Under the pieces are notes generated by a model. The model ran no database searches, was not told the origin of the DNA, and worked only from the letters and a program-made list of their open reading frames with translations. Source: Elmis aenea (Eukaryota; Arthropoda; Insecta; Coleoptera; Elmidae). From it: 64,000 nucleotides of DNA. Both the position numbers and the translations under genes were made by a program. Positions 23,513 to 34,752 of the stretch are shown here, in pieces (the first letter of the stretch is position 1; each line of letters starts with the position of its first letter). Location: the NCBI GenBank assembly GCA_947652605.1, contig OX393579.1, forward strand, positions 23,953,674 to 24,017,673, in the 5' to 3' direction.

Positions 23513-24374
23513 TGGGGTTTCTCATATTTGACATTTTTGCTTGTCCCGGGATTCCGGGAAGAAATCGGTCTTCTTTCCGGGATTTCCCGGGATCCCGGGA
23601 CGTAATAAATTAGGTCAATTTTTTTTAAATAAATAACCCAGAAACGGAAGGAGAGGTTTATTACTTCAAACAACTCCAAGTCATATATGTAATACATTTG
23701 GCTCTATGATTATAAGTAAATAATAAAATAATAATGGTGAGAGAAGCATACATTTCAGAAATATTACCTTACTATTGTATTATCATTTGTATGAACACAA
23801 TAACATAATTTTTGCAAGGAATTTTTGTAATATGATTTAAGAAAACAAAGTTGATCTACGCTTCGGCCACTTAGTCATATTCAACAGAAAGTCTTCCCAC
23901 ATAAAATGCTCTCTCAATTTCTATTGATAAAGGTGGAGTTGTTTTAAAGCATTTAGCAGAAAAGATCCATCGTTTTTATCAATAAAATTTCATTTATAAG
24001 CTACACGTATTTTGTGTCGCATTACCAGAGTACAAAAAAATAGAACGGTAAACGTATTTTGATGATATAAACTTTGTCGTGGAGACCGAGCTTCTGGCCG
24101 CATACTATGGGTGTACATAATTTGTTATTCCAAAGCAGAAAAACTGTTTTTCAATATGAATAAAGTTGTTTCATAATTTAATGTTCGTTAAGATATTTAT
24201 AATAATTTCTGATATTTATGATATTGATGAAATTATCATAATATTGCAATGATTTTAACACAAAATAAACGAAAATAACAGATTTTAAATATTCCGGGAT
24301 TTTTCGGAACAATTTCCCGGGAAATATAAAATGGGTTAATATGGACCGAGATCCCGGTAGAGAACCAAACCCTA
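23513..24374. mobile_element. hAT MITE with CCCGGGA-rich ends, nested in hAT
   Basis: The ends are TGGGGTTTCTC and GAGAACCAAACCCTA, an imperfect inverted pair. The 8 bases outside are ATCGGTAA (23505-23512) and ATTGGTAA (24375-24382), a duplication with one mismatch. Subterminal CCCGGGA/CCGGGAT words cluster at 23546-23600 and 24292-24355. No transposase was found inside. Confidence 0.8.
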
Positions 24375-24515
24375 ATTGGTAATATATCGATTTTTTCTAG
24401 TTCTGAAACTTTAATAAAACCTCACCGGTCACCCCGCTCCCGCGTATGAAGAGGGGGCGCATTATTGTTAGTAGCCCACGGGTGCCAAATATCTTAAGAT
24501 GGCCCTGCCTGCGGC

Positions 24516-27124
24516 TTCGTGATTTTTAGCCTTAGTAGTGGTTTAACACTAGCTATCGGCTCCAAGCTAAAATGTGATTTGAATTCTGGCGCCTTTAGCT
24601 GTGAGTGAAACCAGCATCGAAAATACGGTAAATAGTAATTGTAACCGTATAAAAAGTATTTTACTATTTATTTTAAAATCCCATATCCATATCGACAAAA
24701 TTTCAGTCAATTTAGTTTAGAGCTTCTCGAGTTACAAGGAAGCTGACATGTATACAGACAGACAAAAAAACATTTCGAGTAAAAGTAAACCATTCCCAAA
24801 AATACAAGACTCTCTTAAAACAAACAAAATAACATAAAGCACATCCTTGCAGATTTATTTATATAATATAGGCAACTTTTCGGAACGTTTTTCAGTATTT
24901 ATTGTTTTAAAAGGTGAAGTTGAATAAAATATTTCATACCAAAACTGCTCCACTTTCCGGTCTCAGTTTTTACTTTAACCTCAGTTCTTTAACAATACAA
25001 GTCAAGTTAATATCATATAATTTTATCTTTGTGAATATTTCACGCGGGCCATCACTTTTTACTGTCACAAGAAAGAAAAAACTTACGGTTTAACACCACT
25101 GAAAGTGGAATTCCTGAGTAAGAGCACGTAAAAATCAATCGATACTGTAAAGTTTTCCTTTGCAAAAATCGTGATTTTATTATATTTTACAATGAAATTA
25201 TAAAGAAAAAACAAGGAAAAAAATGATCCTTATTACCTAGGGAACACAATCACTTTCGTTCTGTCTCAATATTTCCATCATAAACTATAATCTGAAAATG
25301 ACAAAACGTTATTCGGCCAAGACGCTGTTCGTTCTTAGATTATTTTGAGTAAGTTTATACGTAGTTAGTTCGGTTTTCATTATTTTATAAATTATGATAT
25401 ATATAGGTATAGTTACTCCCTCGCTATTTAAATCATTATTCTTGCAATTATACAAAGTCACTTTGTGCAAGTTTTAACGTTCTTTCTCCTCTAATAAAAA
25501 TAAATAGCGAAAGGCTTTCAAAACTTAATTGCGAGAAAAATTTATGAATGTACGTGCGAAATATGAATTAAAACTTAAATTTAATTGCCTAGCGAACCTT
25601 GACCCGATTTGTTAATGAAGATAAATGAAATTTTGTAGAAACAGTAAATAAGCGAAAAAGTATAATTCTGAAGAATATTTGCAATAATTGAAGAAATAAC
25701 CATGTTTAGCTGGTGGTTTATATTAATTTTAAAATATGTATAACGATTGGTATCATTTGTGTTCGGATGGTTATCACGAAACAAAATAAACTAGAATTCT
25801 TTTCAGGTAAAACATAAAACCTGACGTATATTTATTTTCCGAATTCAAACTCAAACATACAAAATCATAACTTATGACATGTATCAGCGATAAGATGTCG
25901 AGTCAGCTTCTGGGGCTTAGCCCGTTTCTTGTAGATCTCTTTGGTCTGAAAGATACACGTCAAAGATGTATTAAAAAATGTGGTCGAGGAAGGCGTTTCA
26001 TGTTAACAAATATAAGCAACTTTTTTTTGCCTAAATCATTGTTACAATTAGAATGTATAAAAGAAGTTATCCTTTCTCCAGAACATATCTACGGTTGTTT
26101 GATAATCATAACTTTTGGAATCCATCGATAAATTTCACTTATTTACGTTCGTTTTGCTTATGCTTTGAAATTACGAAGTTGATTAGATTGTAATGTAAGT
26201 AGGAAAGCTAGCAGCAAATTTGGGGTGTAATAATATCCTCGCTAAAATGCGAGTAAGTCGTTCAAAACTTTACAAGTTCCTATATTCCGGTGATTTGGGT
26301 AACGCTCAGTGATTTCTCTAATTCGCCCTAACTTTGCCGAAGTCTCTTATTTGTGTTGGACTGTTAACTATTTGAAATATTTTAACTTTTGTTGTACATG
26401 AAAACTTTTGTGGTAATGCATCTATTGTTTTGTATTTGTTACACTCTGACGCATTGTTTCGGGTCAACTCTAAACATAATTGAGTGATATTTGTTTATAA
26501 ACAATTTTAATTAAATTTTAATTTTTTAGAATATGTTTATTAGTACGCTTTAGCACGTCCATCGCTCGTCAATTCATAGACTTTAAGGTCGTTATCAATG
26601 TTTTACTTTCGCTATACGCTAAACCAAGTATGAAAATATATTAACCTGTGAAAATTTTCGAATTCGGGATTTCGACGAATTAACACTTATTGAGATCTGT
26701 TGAACATGTTTTGAATATATTTTGAGATGACTTTCGTGTGTGCGCGCGCCAGATTTTACAATTGTACATTTTTGAAATTAGTTAATGATGTATCCTTAAA
26801 AAGTGCAAACCGGGTGCATTTAGTTGGTAACCCAAACAATAAATAAGTATTTTTTTATTTCATTTTTGCGTATTTCTTAATGATGCTGTCATTGTTTTGG
26901 TCATAAACACTCACATGAAACGTCATTTAAAATATGATGCTGATTAGAATGGCTACAACGGCACCTTAAACTGTTTATACACACTAATACACAAACACAC
27001 AGACAATGTTTGGCGAAAGTCTGTTTCCAGGGGCCTTGTTTTTCATAAAAAATTGTTGCGCCCCCACCCAATTTTCGCAACAAATTAATTTCATAAATAC
27101 TGCCCTAATATTACAATATCTTTA
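24516..27124. other. intronic AT-rich stretch
   Basis: No gene or complete element recognised. The open frames at 25581-25784 and 25874-26131 have no motif. CAGGGGCC at 27029 followed by GCGCCCCCAC may be the worn end of the hAT to which the next relic belongs. Confidence 0.35.
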
Positions 27125-27420
27125 ATGGACTTGCTTCAACTCTATTATTATCAGTCAGAAGCATGGCGATATCTTCTTTTAGCTCAAATATCCTTCGAAG
27201 TACGTTGGAACGAGAAACGTGCCTTACAATAATATAGCAGTGCTCTATATTTTGCATCCATGTCATCGCACAATTTTGCGCAGAACCTATTTTTTAATGT
27301 GTCCAAATTGCACGAGGAGCCACATTTTGAACTAGTGCCTGTAAACCAGTGTTTCTTTCTGCCATAGAGCGAGCTCCATCTATGCACAGGCCAATACCGG
27401 TCTCCTGAGAATGTCATTTT
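27125..27420 (-). pseudogene. hAT (ZBED5-like) transposase fragment
   Basis: Read on the minus strand from about 27402, one frame gives IGLCIDGARSMAERNTGLQA followed by LVQNVAP and AIWTH, then a stop. This matches the CTDGA.SM.G...G block of hAT transposases related to ZBED5/SCAND3. After an internal deletion, other frames give AKLCDDMDAKYRALLYY and RRIFELKEDIAMLL, later parts of the same protein. Deletions and frameshifts make it non-functional. It borders the CCAAT-rich repeat copy 2. Confidence 0.75.
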
Positions 27421-27540
27421 ATTAAAAAAATTATCAGTAGTAATATAATAAGTGCATTGAAAAGTATCCATAATTTTTTGTAAATATGCCCGAATGCAAG
27501 TTGAGTTGAAAAAGTGCACGTCTGATTTTTTCTTATTCAA

Positions 27541-28078
27541 CTTGCATGAGTCAAGAGTTGTCAAAAATTATAGAATATTTGCAATGCACGAGTTATATTT
27601 TGTCAGAACATTTCCTTCACCTAACCTACCTGTCAAATTAAATGTACCTATGTTATGTCAAATTTTACAAGTACTGTCAGAGTGGTGCGTCAGGGGTGTG
27701 GTCTAATCTATATTAAAGTAACGCTACTGGTCGCCGAAATTCGTCAAAAAATTATCAAGACCATAATATTTAATTCCCTCTCCAAATTTATATTTTCGAC
27801 CATTCACAAACTCAGATTTCTTAGAAACGACCAATAAACGCATGAAAATCTGTTAATTGCGAAAAGGATATTATCAGTGTATGATTATGTTTATTGGTCG
27901 TTTCTAGGAAATCTGAGTTTGGTATTGGTCGAAAACGCAAATTTTACAGGGGGATCAACATTTGACAGCGTAATGTAAAATTATTACCGTGTAATTATGC
28001 TCCTATTGGTCGTCTCTAAAAGATTTAAGATTAGTGATTAGTTGAAAACAAATTAGACAGGCGAAGGAAATTTTCAAT
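27541..28078. repeat. CCAAT-rich dispersed repeat, copy 2
   Basis: Matches 16700-17579 in the same orientation but has only one of the two ~190-base internal units and lacks about 120 bases of the copy-1 left part. TATTGGTCG occurs at about 27891, 27922 and 27992, and GACCAATAAAC at about 27828. Immediately upstream, 27493-27551 holds a short hairpin (ATGCAAGTTGA with TCAACTTGCAT). Confidence 0.75.
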
Positions 28079-30517
28079 TATATTGAAAACTTAATTTTCT
28101 GTAGTATTGTTTTCAATAGGATTACAAAAGAACATTTCTTCTCCAACATCAGTTTATACAACATTTCTTACATATACAATTAAAGTTTTTCTATTAATGA
28201 TCGCAAAGCTCTGCAGACAAATTGTAAATTCTTCTTTCCACTGAATTAGCGTTACTCGACGTGCATTTTTATTTTGATATCTAGCCTTTGTGTCCGCGAT
28301 ATTCGGACGAGTGTTGTGGATTAGGCATAACCGTTTCTTTTGATTTAAAAAAAAAAAAAAATTGTTAAAAAAAATGGTATTTTGGTAAAAGCTGCGCGCC
28401 CCACAGATCGGAAAACTTTGACTAAATGGTTTGTAAGCTTTTTTTTGCATAAAATAAAAACCTTTAGTATTTGAGGCCAATCAATGAAACTGAATAATTT
28501 CATGCGTACAGACTGCTGTAAAATAGACCGTCATTTAGGTTTAAGTGGATGCAGGAATACATAAAGCAGATATTCTGCAATCTTTAGAAAAGTAGAAAGC
28601 GCAAGTACGCAAAACAACACACCACATTTTATGTTTTTCTGAACGCTACAAGTGCTATCAAACTTCATCACATTATTCTTCACCAGCAATACCACAGATT
28701 GACATTGAAGTATTCGTTTACGTAAAAAACTATTTGTTTCAAAATACTTTCATACGGGTGCGAAAGAGAGAGTGAACTTGCGTTAAAGACAGACCTAATA
28801 AAGTTAATTGAATATATTTATAACTTTCGACGACCCTTTATTGTTAGGTCTTTCTAGTTTATTTGATGGTCTAATAGAATATACAATGAAATCACAGAAG
28901 GTTTTCAAAAATGCTGTAATAATAAAATATTTATGACCGTTATATTTGTTTATCTAGTTTAGCTTTTAGTAGACCGCAAAAGCCAAAAATTAAGTATTTT
29001 ATGTTTCATAAAAAGCTGTTAGAAGCTAGGATAATGTTTTAGTATCCAAGCAAGTTTATTAACTACTCGATGTGTAGGGTGATCTTAGTTCCTTTCTAAA
29101 ACAACATAAAAGGAAAGCGGAGTAAGACGTTGGACAAAGATAAGAATTTATTAGGCCTATCTCAAATCGTTGTTGATAAGGAAAATAAACTACCAGCATT
29201 AGTGTTTTAAATAATAAAGAGGTAGGATAAAGCAGTTGTAAGGCTTTTGTTTCGAGATAAATTTATGAAATAACAATTTTCTGTGTTACTAGATGATTGT
29301 TCTTGAAACAAATGATGATGTAATCAAAAATCAGCCACATATCCAGCTACTTTGATGTAATGTTTGGTTGTTTAAGTTTATTATGTGATGAAATAATAAA
29401 CTTCGCAAGTTTCGCGTGTATGTTTATTTGTTCAATTTAAGGTTTTGATGTATTTCGATTAATATTGCCTTACATTTAGCGATGTGACAACGAAAAAACA
29501 AAGGCGTCTGTTATGCTTCACATTAACCAAACTCAACTAAACAGCACTTAAGTAAATAACATGAACGACCGTATTCTTAAAAGCACAAACAAGAAAACAA
29601 CTGTCGCTGTTTCGACTTTGGATAACAAGAAACTCCATTTGCCAGTCTTAATTTGACGTAAAGTAATTACATCTCTTTTTATCTAGTTTACCGAATTTTC
29701 CAGATGAAGATGGAGTTCTTTGACGACAGTCCAGATATTCGCCGTTTATTAGCCAGCCTTAGGCAGTTTTTAGAGTCGGGTTTGCGGGTAGTTACTTACG
29801 ACTAGAATTAATGTTTTAACCACAGAGATGGGACGCAAGAAAATGAAGGAAGTTAAATTGTTTATTTCAATTTAGCTCGACTCGGTTAATAGTTTTCGGT
29901 TGTAGTTTGTTGTTTCAGCTGTAGTTGTTTCTGTGTATGGGAATAGTTTGATTAATTAAATGAACTGCGATGTCCTTATCTACCAGGACTGCGTGCGCAT
30001 TTGTTCGGAATAATTTAATTACTTTTGTACAAAGACATTCTCCCTCCATGAAAGCTTGTTCTGTATTGTAGAGAGATAATTTTGCATTGTCTTACAATTC
30101 TTTTTTTTTTTTATTGGTTATTAAGTTTATTAAAACTCTTATTTTTAAAGAAATCGCAGCCATTTACCACATTATCAACTGGAGTTAATGCCAAAACAAC
30201 TTAAAGAACGGTTGCTAATCGGAGGCAGTGGTCCAGATGAGAATCAGTAATTTTTGTTTTCAATTTTGAATTAAAGTTCTTCATTCTCCAAAAAAAAAAC
30301 TTTTTACATAAGTATGCACTGCCGAAGATGCAAAAGATTCTTGCCACCAATTTTCGCTTTTTGAAACACTTTTGTTAAAATTCTAGGAGAGACTTTATCA
30401 AATTTGCTTTTCAGGTCTGAGTGAGCATAAACATAACCAACTGTACCATCTATGAGCGCTCATTAAGAAACTGAGCTCTTCTGATTAACTGATAGGTAAC
30501 GCAGGAGTTGCTACACT
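28079..30517. other. intronic stretch with one weak exon-like block
   Basis: Mostly AT-rich. 29703-29790 follows an acceptor-like ATTTTCCAG and opens ATGAAGATGGAGTTCTTTGA, giving a 33-codon frame (MKMEFFDDSPDIRRLL...) before a stop. The peptide is not recognised and no good donor follows, so no exon is claimed. Confidence 0.3.
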
Positions 30518-30525
30518 CTATTTAA

Positions 30526-31188
30526 CCGTGTCCGGAACATTCTTCGCCCACAATTCTTCGCCTCCACAATTCTTCGCTCCCACAATTCTTCGCCCAAAAT
30601 TCTTCGCCCACAATTCTTCGCCTCCACAATCCTTCGCCCATAATTCTTCGCCTCCACAATTCTTCGCCTCCACAATTCTTCGCCCACAAATCTTCGCCCA
30701 CAATTCTTCGCATCCACAATTCTTCGCCCACCATTCTTTGCCTACACAATTCTTCGCCGCCACAATTCTTCGCCGCCACAATTTTTCGCCGCATACAAGC
30801 AAATTTTGTTTGTAAATGTGATTTTACATTCGGTTAGGTTAGGTCAGATCAAGTCAGGTTAAGTCGGGTTAGGTTAGGTAAATTTAATTTTTATTCATAC
30901 TAAATAACATAAACAAGATAAAAAATCACAACATACGCTATTTATGTAGCAATTTTTAAACAATATTAAAAGAAGAAGTATTAACATACAAGAAACGACT
31001 TAACGCTAATGTAAAATTACGTTATAAATAAAAATAATCACATTACAAATAAAATTTGTGATATGCTTGTATGCGGCGAAAAATTGTGGCGGCAAAGAAT
31101 TGTGGCGGCGAAGAATTGTGTAGGCGAAGAAATGTGGGCGACGAATTGTTGAGGCGAAGATTTGTGGGCGAAGAATGTTCCTAGACCC
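30526..31188. mobile_element. minisatellite-ended inverted-repeat element, copy 1
   Basis: Both ends are arrays of a 14-16 base unit, CACAATTCTTCGCC(T/G)C: about 16 units at 30536-30790 and an inverted, shorter array at 31075-31175. The outer tips are CCGTGTCCGGAACATT and AATGTTCCTAGACCC. The flanks are CTATTTAA (30518-30525) and CTATTTGA (31189-31196), an 8-bp duplication with one mismatch. The 280-base core has GGTTAGGTTAGG words and no gene. The long serine/proline/phenylalanine frames across the arrays are artefacts of repeat length. Confidence 0.85.
30536..30790. repeat. CACAATTCTTCGCC minisatellite (left array, copy 1)
   Basis: Tandem units of 14-16 bases, varying mainly as CGCCCA, CGCCTC and CGCCGC between the constant CAATTCTT cores. 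The inner end of the array turns to CGCCGCATACAAGC, the same inner boundary as in the other three arrays. Confidence 0.9.
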
Positions 31189-31196
31189 CTATTTGA

Positions 31197-32735
31197 CATT
31201 ATATATTTTATACAGTTTTTTAAATAATTTTTTTTAAACTCTGCTTTCGTTGGACAACAAGCAGCCCAAACGACATGGAGCACCTCTGGATTGAGAAATA
31301 CCATTTATTAAAGTTCACTCATATTATCGTTACCGTAAGAATAAAAATGTTTGTATTATTTAGTTAAACCTAAATAAATCTTTTGCGTGGAAAAATTACA
31401 TTTTTATCAAAAAGAAGCAATTTGAAGGAAAGTTTAACACAATGTGTTTGTCGATGAACCGTAAATAACAACTTTTGTAGAAAATAAACAGTTTGTATAC
31501 AACAAAACCTTTTTAAAACCAATTTGTAACTACGGTGCTCAGCTCTGGTTTGTCGCAAGTAAATAACTCAAACTCTAGAAATTTTACGATTCCAATCAAA
31601 CGAATTGCAATCAATAATGAACGCACTCTACGTCAGTTTTCAACAGGTGACACAAAAAGATTCGTGTGAACTCTATGAACGTAATCAAAACCTTTGGTTC
31701 AAAATATCGTAATAAACTAGAACTACACCATAGTAAACTTAAGCAAATTATCCAATGACAGGAAAAAACACGCAGGCTCGAGAGATTCAAACCCTTACAC
31801 CTGTCTACTAAATTTTCTGAAAACTAAATTATCGTTGAAGTTCTATATAGTCATTATTAGCTTAGGGTAGCGTTTAGGGAGAAGGAATTCAGAGAGATTC
31901 CTTCTCATAGGTTAGCAATATTAATTAGATCATTAACTGCTATTGAAATTGCAAACGATAGATTGTAAAAGCAGCCTTAACTGCGTAAATTAATTAAAGT
32001 ACTATGGTATAACCTTTTTATAAACAGGTTTTTTAAATTTAATTAAATTTAAATTGTTTTTAGTTAATTTCCATCTTTATTAGCTCTATGTGCTTATAAT
32101 AGCAGTAAATGCATTTTATAGGTTATTTGGAAAGTTATAACATGATTGGTGTTCGAAGGTTATGAAATAAGAAAATAACCTTCTCCCCTTTTCATTAATT
32201 TAACACATAATTTATGAAGGCAAAAATATTTCAATAAGTTAACCGAGCAGAAATTCCCATTCCACTCTTACCACCATCAGTATTTTAGAGAACGGCGTAT
32301 GGGTTTATGTATATGTATAGCTCTGTATCGGGTTCATGTTCCGAATATTCATGCACCAATAATTTAATACTGTAAGGATTTGTACGTGGGTCTTTCTTCT
32401 CACCGATATGATACGAGATCTCAGTTTTCGTGAGAATGAGCCGCTTTTGTTTTCACATGCGATATTGTACGATATATCAATATTCTTCTCGAAACAGACT
32501 ATCGAACAAATGTCGCATGCATGTAACACGAACGAAATAAATTTTTCGCAACTCTTACACATGTTACTGTACGTATTCTGTTGAAGGTTTGTTTTGTTAA
32601 GAATAATTTTGTTTATTTGTTACGTTGCAATGAAATATTTGTGACTCCTAATTATTGTCTATTTATTATTGTTTATTTACATCATCCTAAATTAATAGAC
32701 GGTACATATTTAATAAATTTTAAATCTAACACATA
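31197..32735. other. intronic AT-rich stretch
   Basis: No recognised gene or element. The open frames are short and without motif. Confidence 0.35.
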
Positions 32736-33464
32736 CGGGGTGGTCCAAATTCAATGGTATTACAGAGGTATTTCGCTTAATATGGAAGAGAAACAGTTAA
32801 ATTACCAAAAATGTGCAGTTTTTTGGGACAAACTCATTTGTTTTTTTTTAACAATAGGCTGTGAAAACCTGAAAACAAAAAAACAACAAGGTGTGAAATC
32901 TTTTTAAACTGATCTTGTACAAGTTACGAAGGTTTTTTAATTTGTTGTTAAGATAAACATTACAAATATTTGAACATAAGATGACAACAACATAGTTGGA
33001 ATAAGCAGTTATGTTTTCACAGCCTACTATTTTTTTTTTAAACTAAAAAACATTCGTAACTTGCGTATTATTAAAAATAACAACGTCAACCCTTAAATAT
33101 TTGAAATTAGAAAAAAATAAAGAATTTACATAAGTCATAGCCAGCTATAGCTTCCATTTAAGAAGTTTGTAAGTTTGTGTAAAAACTTTTTAATCTAAAA
33201 TGTTTAATCCAATTTTAAATAAAACTATCTAAAAATAATCTCCATAACTTTTTTCGATATTTACAACAATAACGGAGACGTGACATTATAAATATGATAA
33301 AAAACACTTTTTTGTAATAACTAAAAACCGGATATGATAGAATATTTTTTAAAGTGGTTCTAAGTTTGTCCCAAAAAACTGCACCTTTTTGTAATTTAAC
33401 CCTTTCTCTATCTTGAATATTAAGCGAGATACCAATGTAATCATATCGAATTTGGACCACCCTG
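32736..33464. mobile_element. TA-flanked foldback of the GGTGGTCCAAATTC family, internally rearranged copy
   Basis: The ends are TA|CGGGGTGGTCCAAATTCAA and its inverse TCGAATTTGGACCACCCTG|TA. It is the same family as 54619-55843 (shared blocks include TTACCAAAAATGTGCAGTTT and ACAACAATAACGGAGA). The left arm has lost most of the sequence present in the right arm. No coding sequence. Confidence 0.85.
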
Positions 33465-33820
33465 TATACTAAAATTTCGCGTATAACACGCTTTCTAAAA
33501 CTTGAGTACTAAAAAACATCATTTTCGATATCAAACATAACCTACATGCGGCTAAATCAAGCATGCGTATTTTGCAGGAGTGCGTATTATAAGTGAGATT
33601 CAACGATAATTAATTATTTAATGAGTATTCTGATAGTGATAGGGTATAAAACATGCACGTTTAGAAATACTACAAGTTTCATTTGAAACTGTTTTTTAAT
33701 AAGTTGACATTAAGGGCTATAATGGACTTTATTGCACTATTGGCGTACCCTGTATAAGCACTTGCTAAATGAAGTTTTATAATATAATAGTTATATTAGT
33801 GATATGGTACCAATCATATA
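33465..33820. other. spacer between two foldback elements
   Basis: Holds an isolated TACCCTGTATA at 33747, a probable relic of another foldback end. Nothing else recognised. Confidence 0.4.
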
Positions 33821-34750
33821 CAGGGTGTCTCAGCCAGGACGAATTATTCAATAACTCTGTTATTAGTCAAAATTTGTTTAACAGTTTCAAATAAAAGTGT
33901 TTGTGGTCATTTACTACATAAGTTTAATTTATATTCAACTACATAGCGTGTTTTGTTTTTGCGTACTTTGTTCCTTTAAATGGAACATCCTTTACATCAG
34001 GGGTAGACAACCCTTGCTACGTTTGCTTATAGGTGGCACGCATAAACATTTCTTTAATTGTTTATGGGTCTAGGGCGGCATATAAAAAATGTACAGGAAC
34101 AAAAATATGAAAATAATGAATGAAATCGAAAAAAAAACAAACTTTTAAGCACTTTCAAGCGAAGGTCAATATTGTTGGTGGCACTCGAAATTATTAAATT
34201 TAAAATTATTACTTGAAGTGTAAAACGTTGCTGACCCCTGTTATATGTATATAAATATTAAATTTAGACATATTGATCTTTAATTGTTTTTAAATATAAT
34301 CAAAATATCGATAAGAAAATGTAAAATATATAGGGTCTTCCATTAAAAAAAAAAAGACTTATTCGTGTTTGACAGGGCTTGATAAACACCTTGTGTATTA
34401 TTTTAAAACTTAAACTAGGTTCTGACATTGGCAAGTTGCTGAATATTAACATTTTTGTAGCCCTGTTCCGGTCAATGTTTTTACAAAAAAACATAAATAA
34501 TTCCACAACGATTGATAGGAAAGAGAGTTTAATTTAAAATCTAAAAAATACAGAATGTTAGTACATTTAAATGGAACATTCATTTTAAAGAATGAATTTA
34601 CGTATGTGTGTCCAAAAACAAAACACTATGTAAAGCTGAAAACAGCGTACATATGTGGTAAATGACCACAAACAACTTTTATTCGACACTTTTTTTATAA
34701 TCTATTAATAACAAAGCTATCGAATAATTCGTCATAGCTGGGATACCTTG
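33821..34750. mobile_element. TA-flanked foldback, CAGGGTGTCTCAGC family
   Basis: The left end is TA|CAGGGTGTCTCAGCCAGGAC and the right end GCTGGGATACCTTG|TA. Arms match through GAATTATTCAATAACTC / CGAATAATTCGTC and GGTCATTTACTACATA / TATGTGGTAAATGACC, and both carry TTAAATGGAACAT. The loop contains a hAT MITE (33998-34240). Confidence 0.8.
33998..34240. mobile_element. hAT MITE with CAGGGGT ends, nested in foldback
   Basis: CAGGGGTAGACAAC and its inverse GTTGCTGACCCCTG define a 243-bp element typical of hAT. Unlike the others, the 8-bp flanks do not match clearly, so the duplication has decayed or the boundary was rearranged. Confidence 0.6.
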
Positions 34751-34752
34751 TA

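Larger units (their letters stand above)
22161..24507 (+). mobile_element. hAT transposon relic with nested insertions
   Basis: The ends are CAGGGCCACCTTAA and its inverse TTAAGATGGCCCTG. A perfect, GC-rich 8-bp duplication, CCTGCGGC, lies at 22153-22160 and 24508-24515. Part of the transposase C-terminus remains (22755-22985). Two later insertions are clear inside it, 23005-23438 and 23513-24374. A further GC-rich imperfect palindrome at about 22330-22640 (GACCGTCGG, CGGTCGGTTGACCCGACA) is probably another. Confidence 0.88.

Noticed and set aside
25874..26131. 85-codon open frame
   Set aside because: No family recognised and no supporting splice sites; likely chance.
29703..29800. Exon-like ATG block after an acceptor-like TTTTCCAG
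   Set aside because: No good donor, 33 codons only, unrecognised peptide, not a Camta sequence.
30511..30815. Overlapping open frames of 68-95 codons on both strands rich in FFAHNSSPPQ or EELWRRRIV repeats
   Set aside because: They are translations of the 15-base tandem arrays. Units of a multiple of three keep all frames open; open frames in the other arrays (31038, 45673-46042, 46310-46685) have the same cause or run into the mariner relic.
30840..30880. Telomere repeat tract
   Set aside because: Only short TTAGG pairs separated by other words; it is part of a mobile element core.
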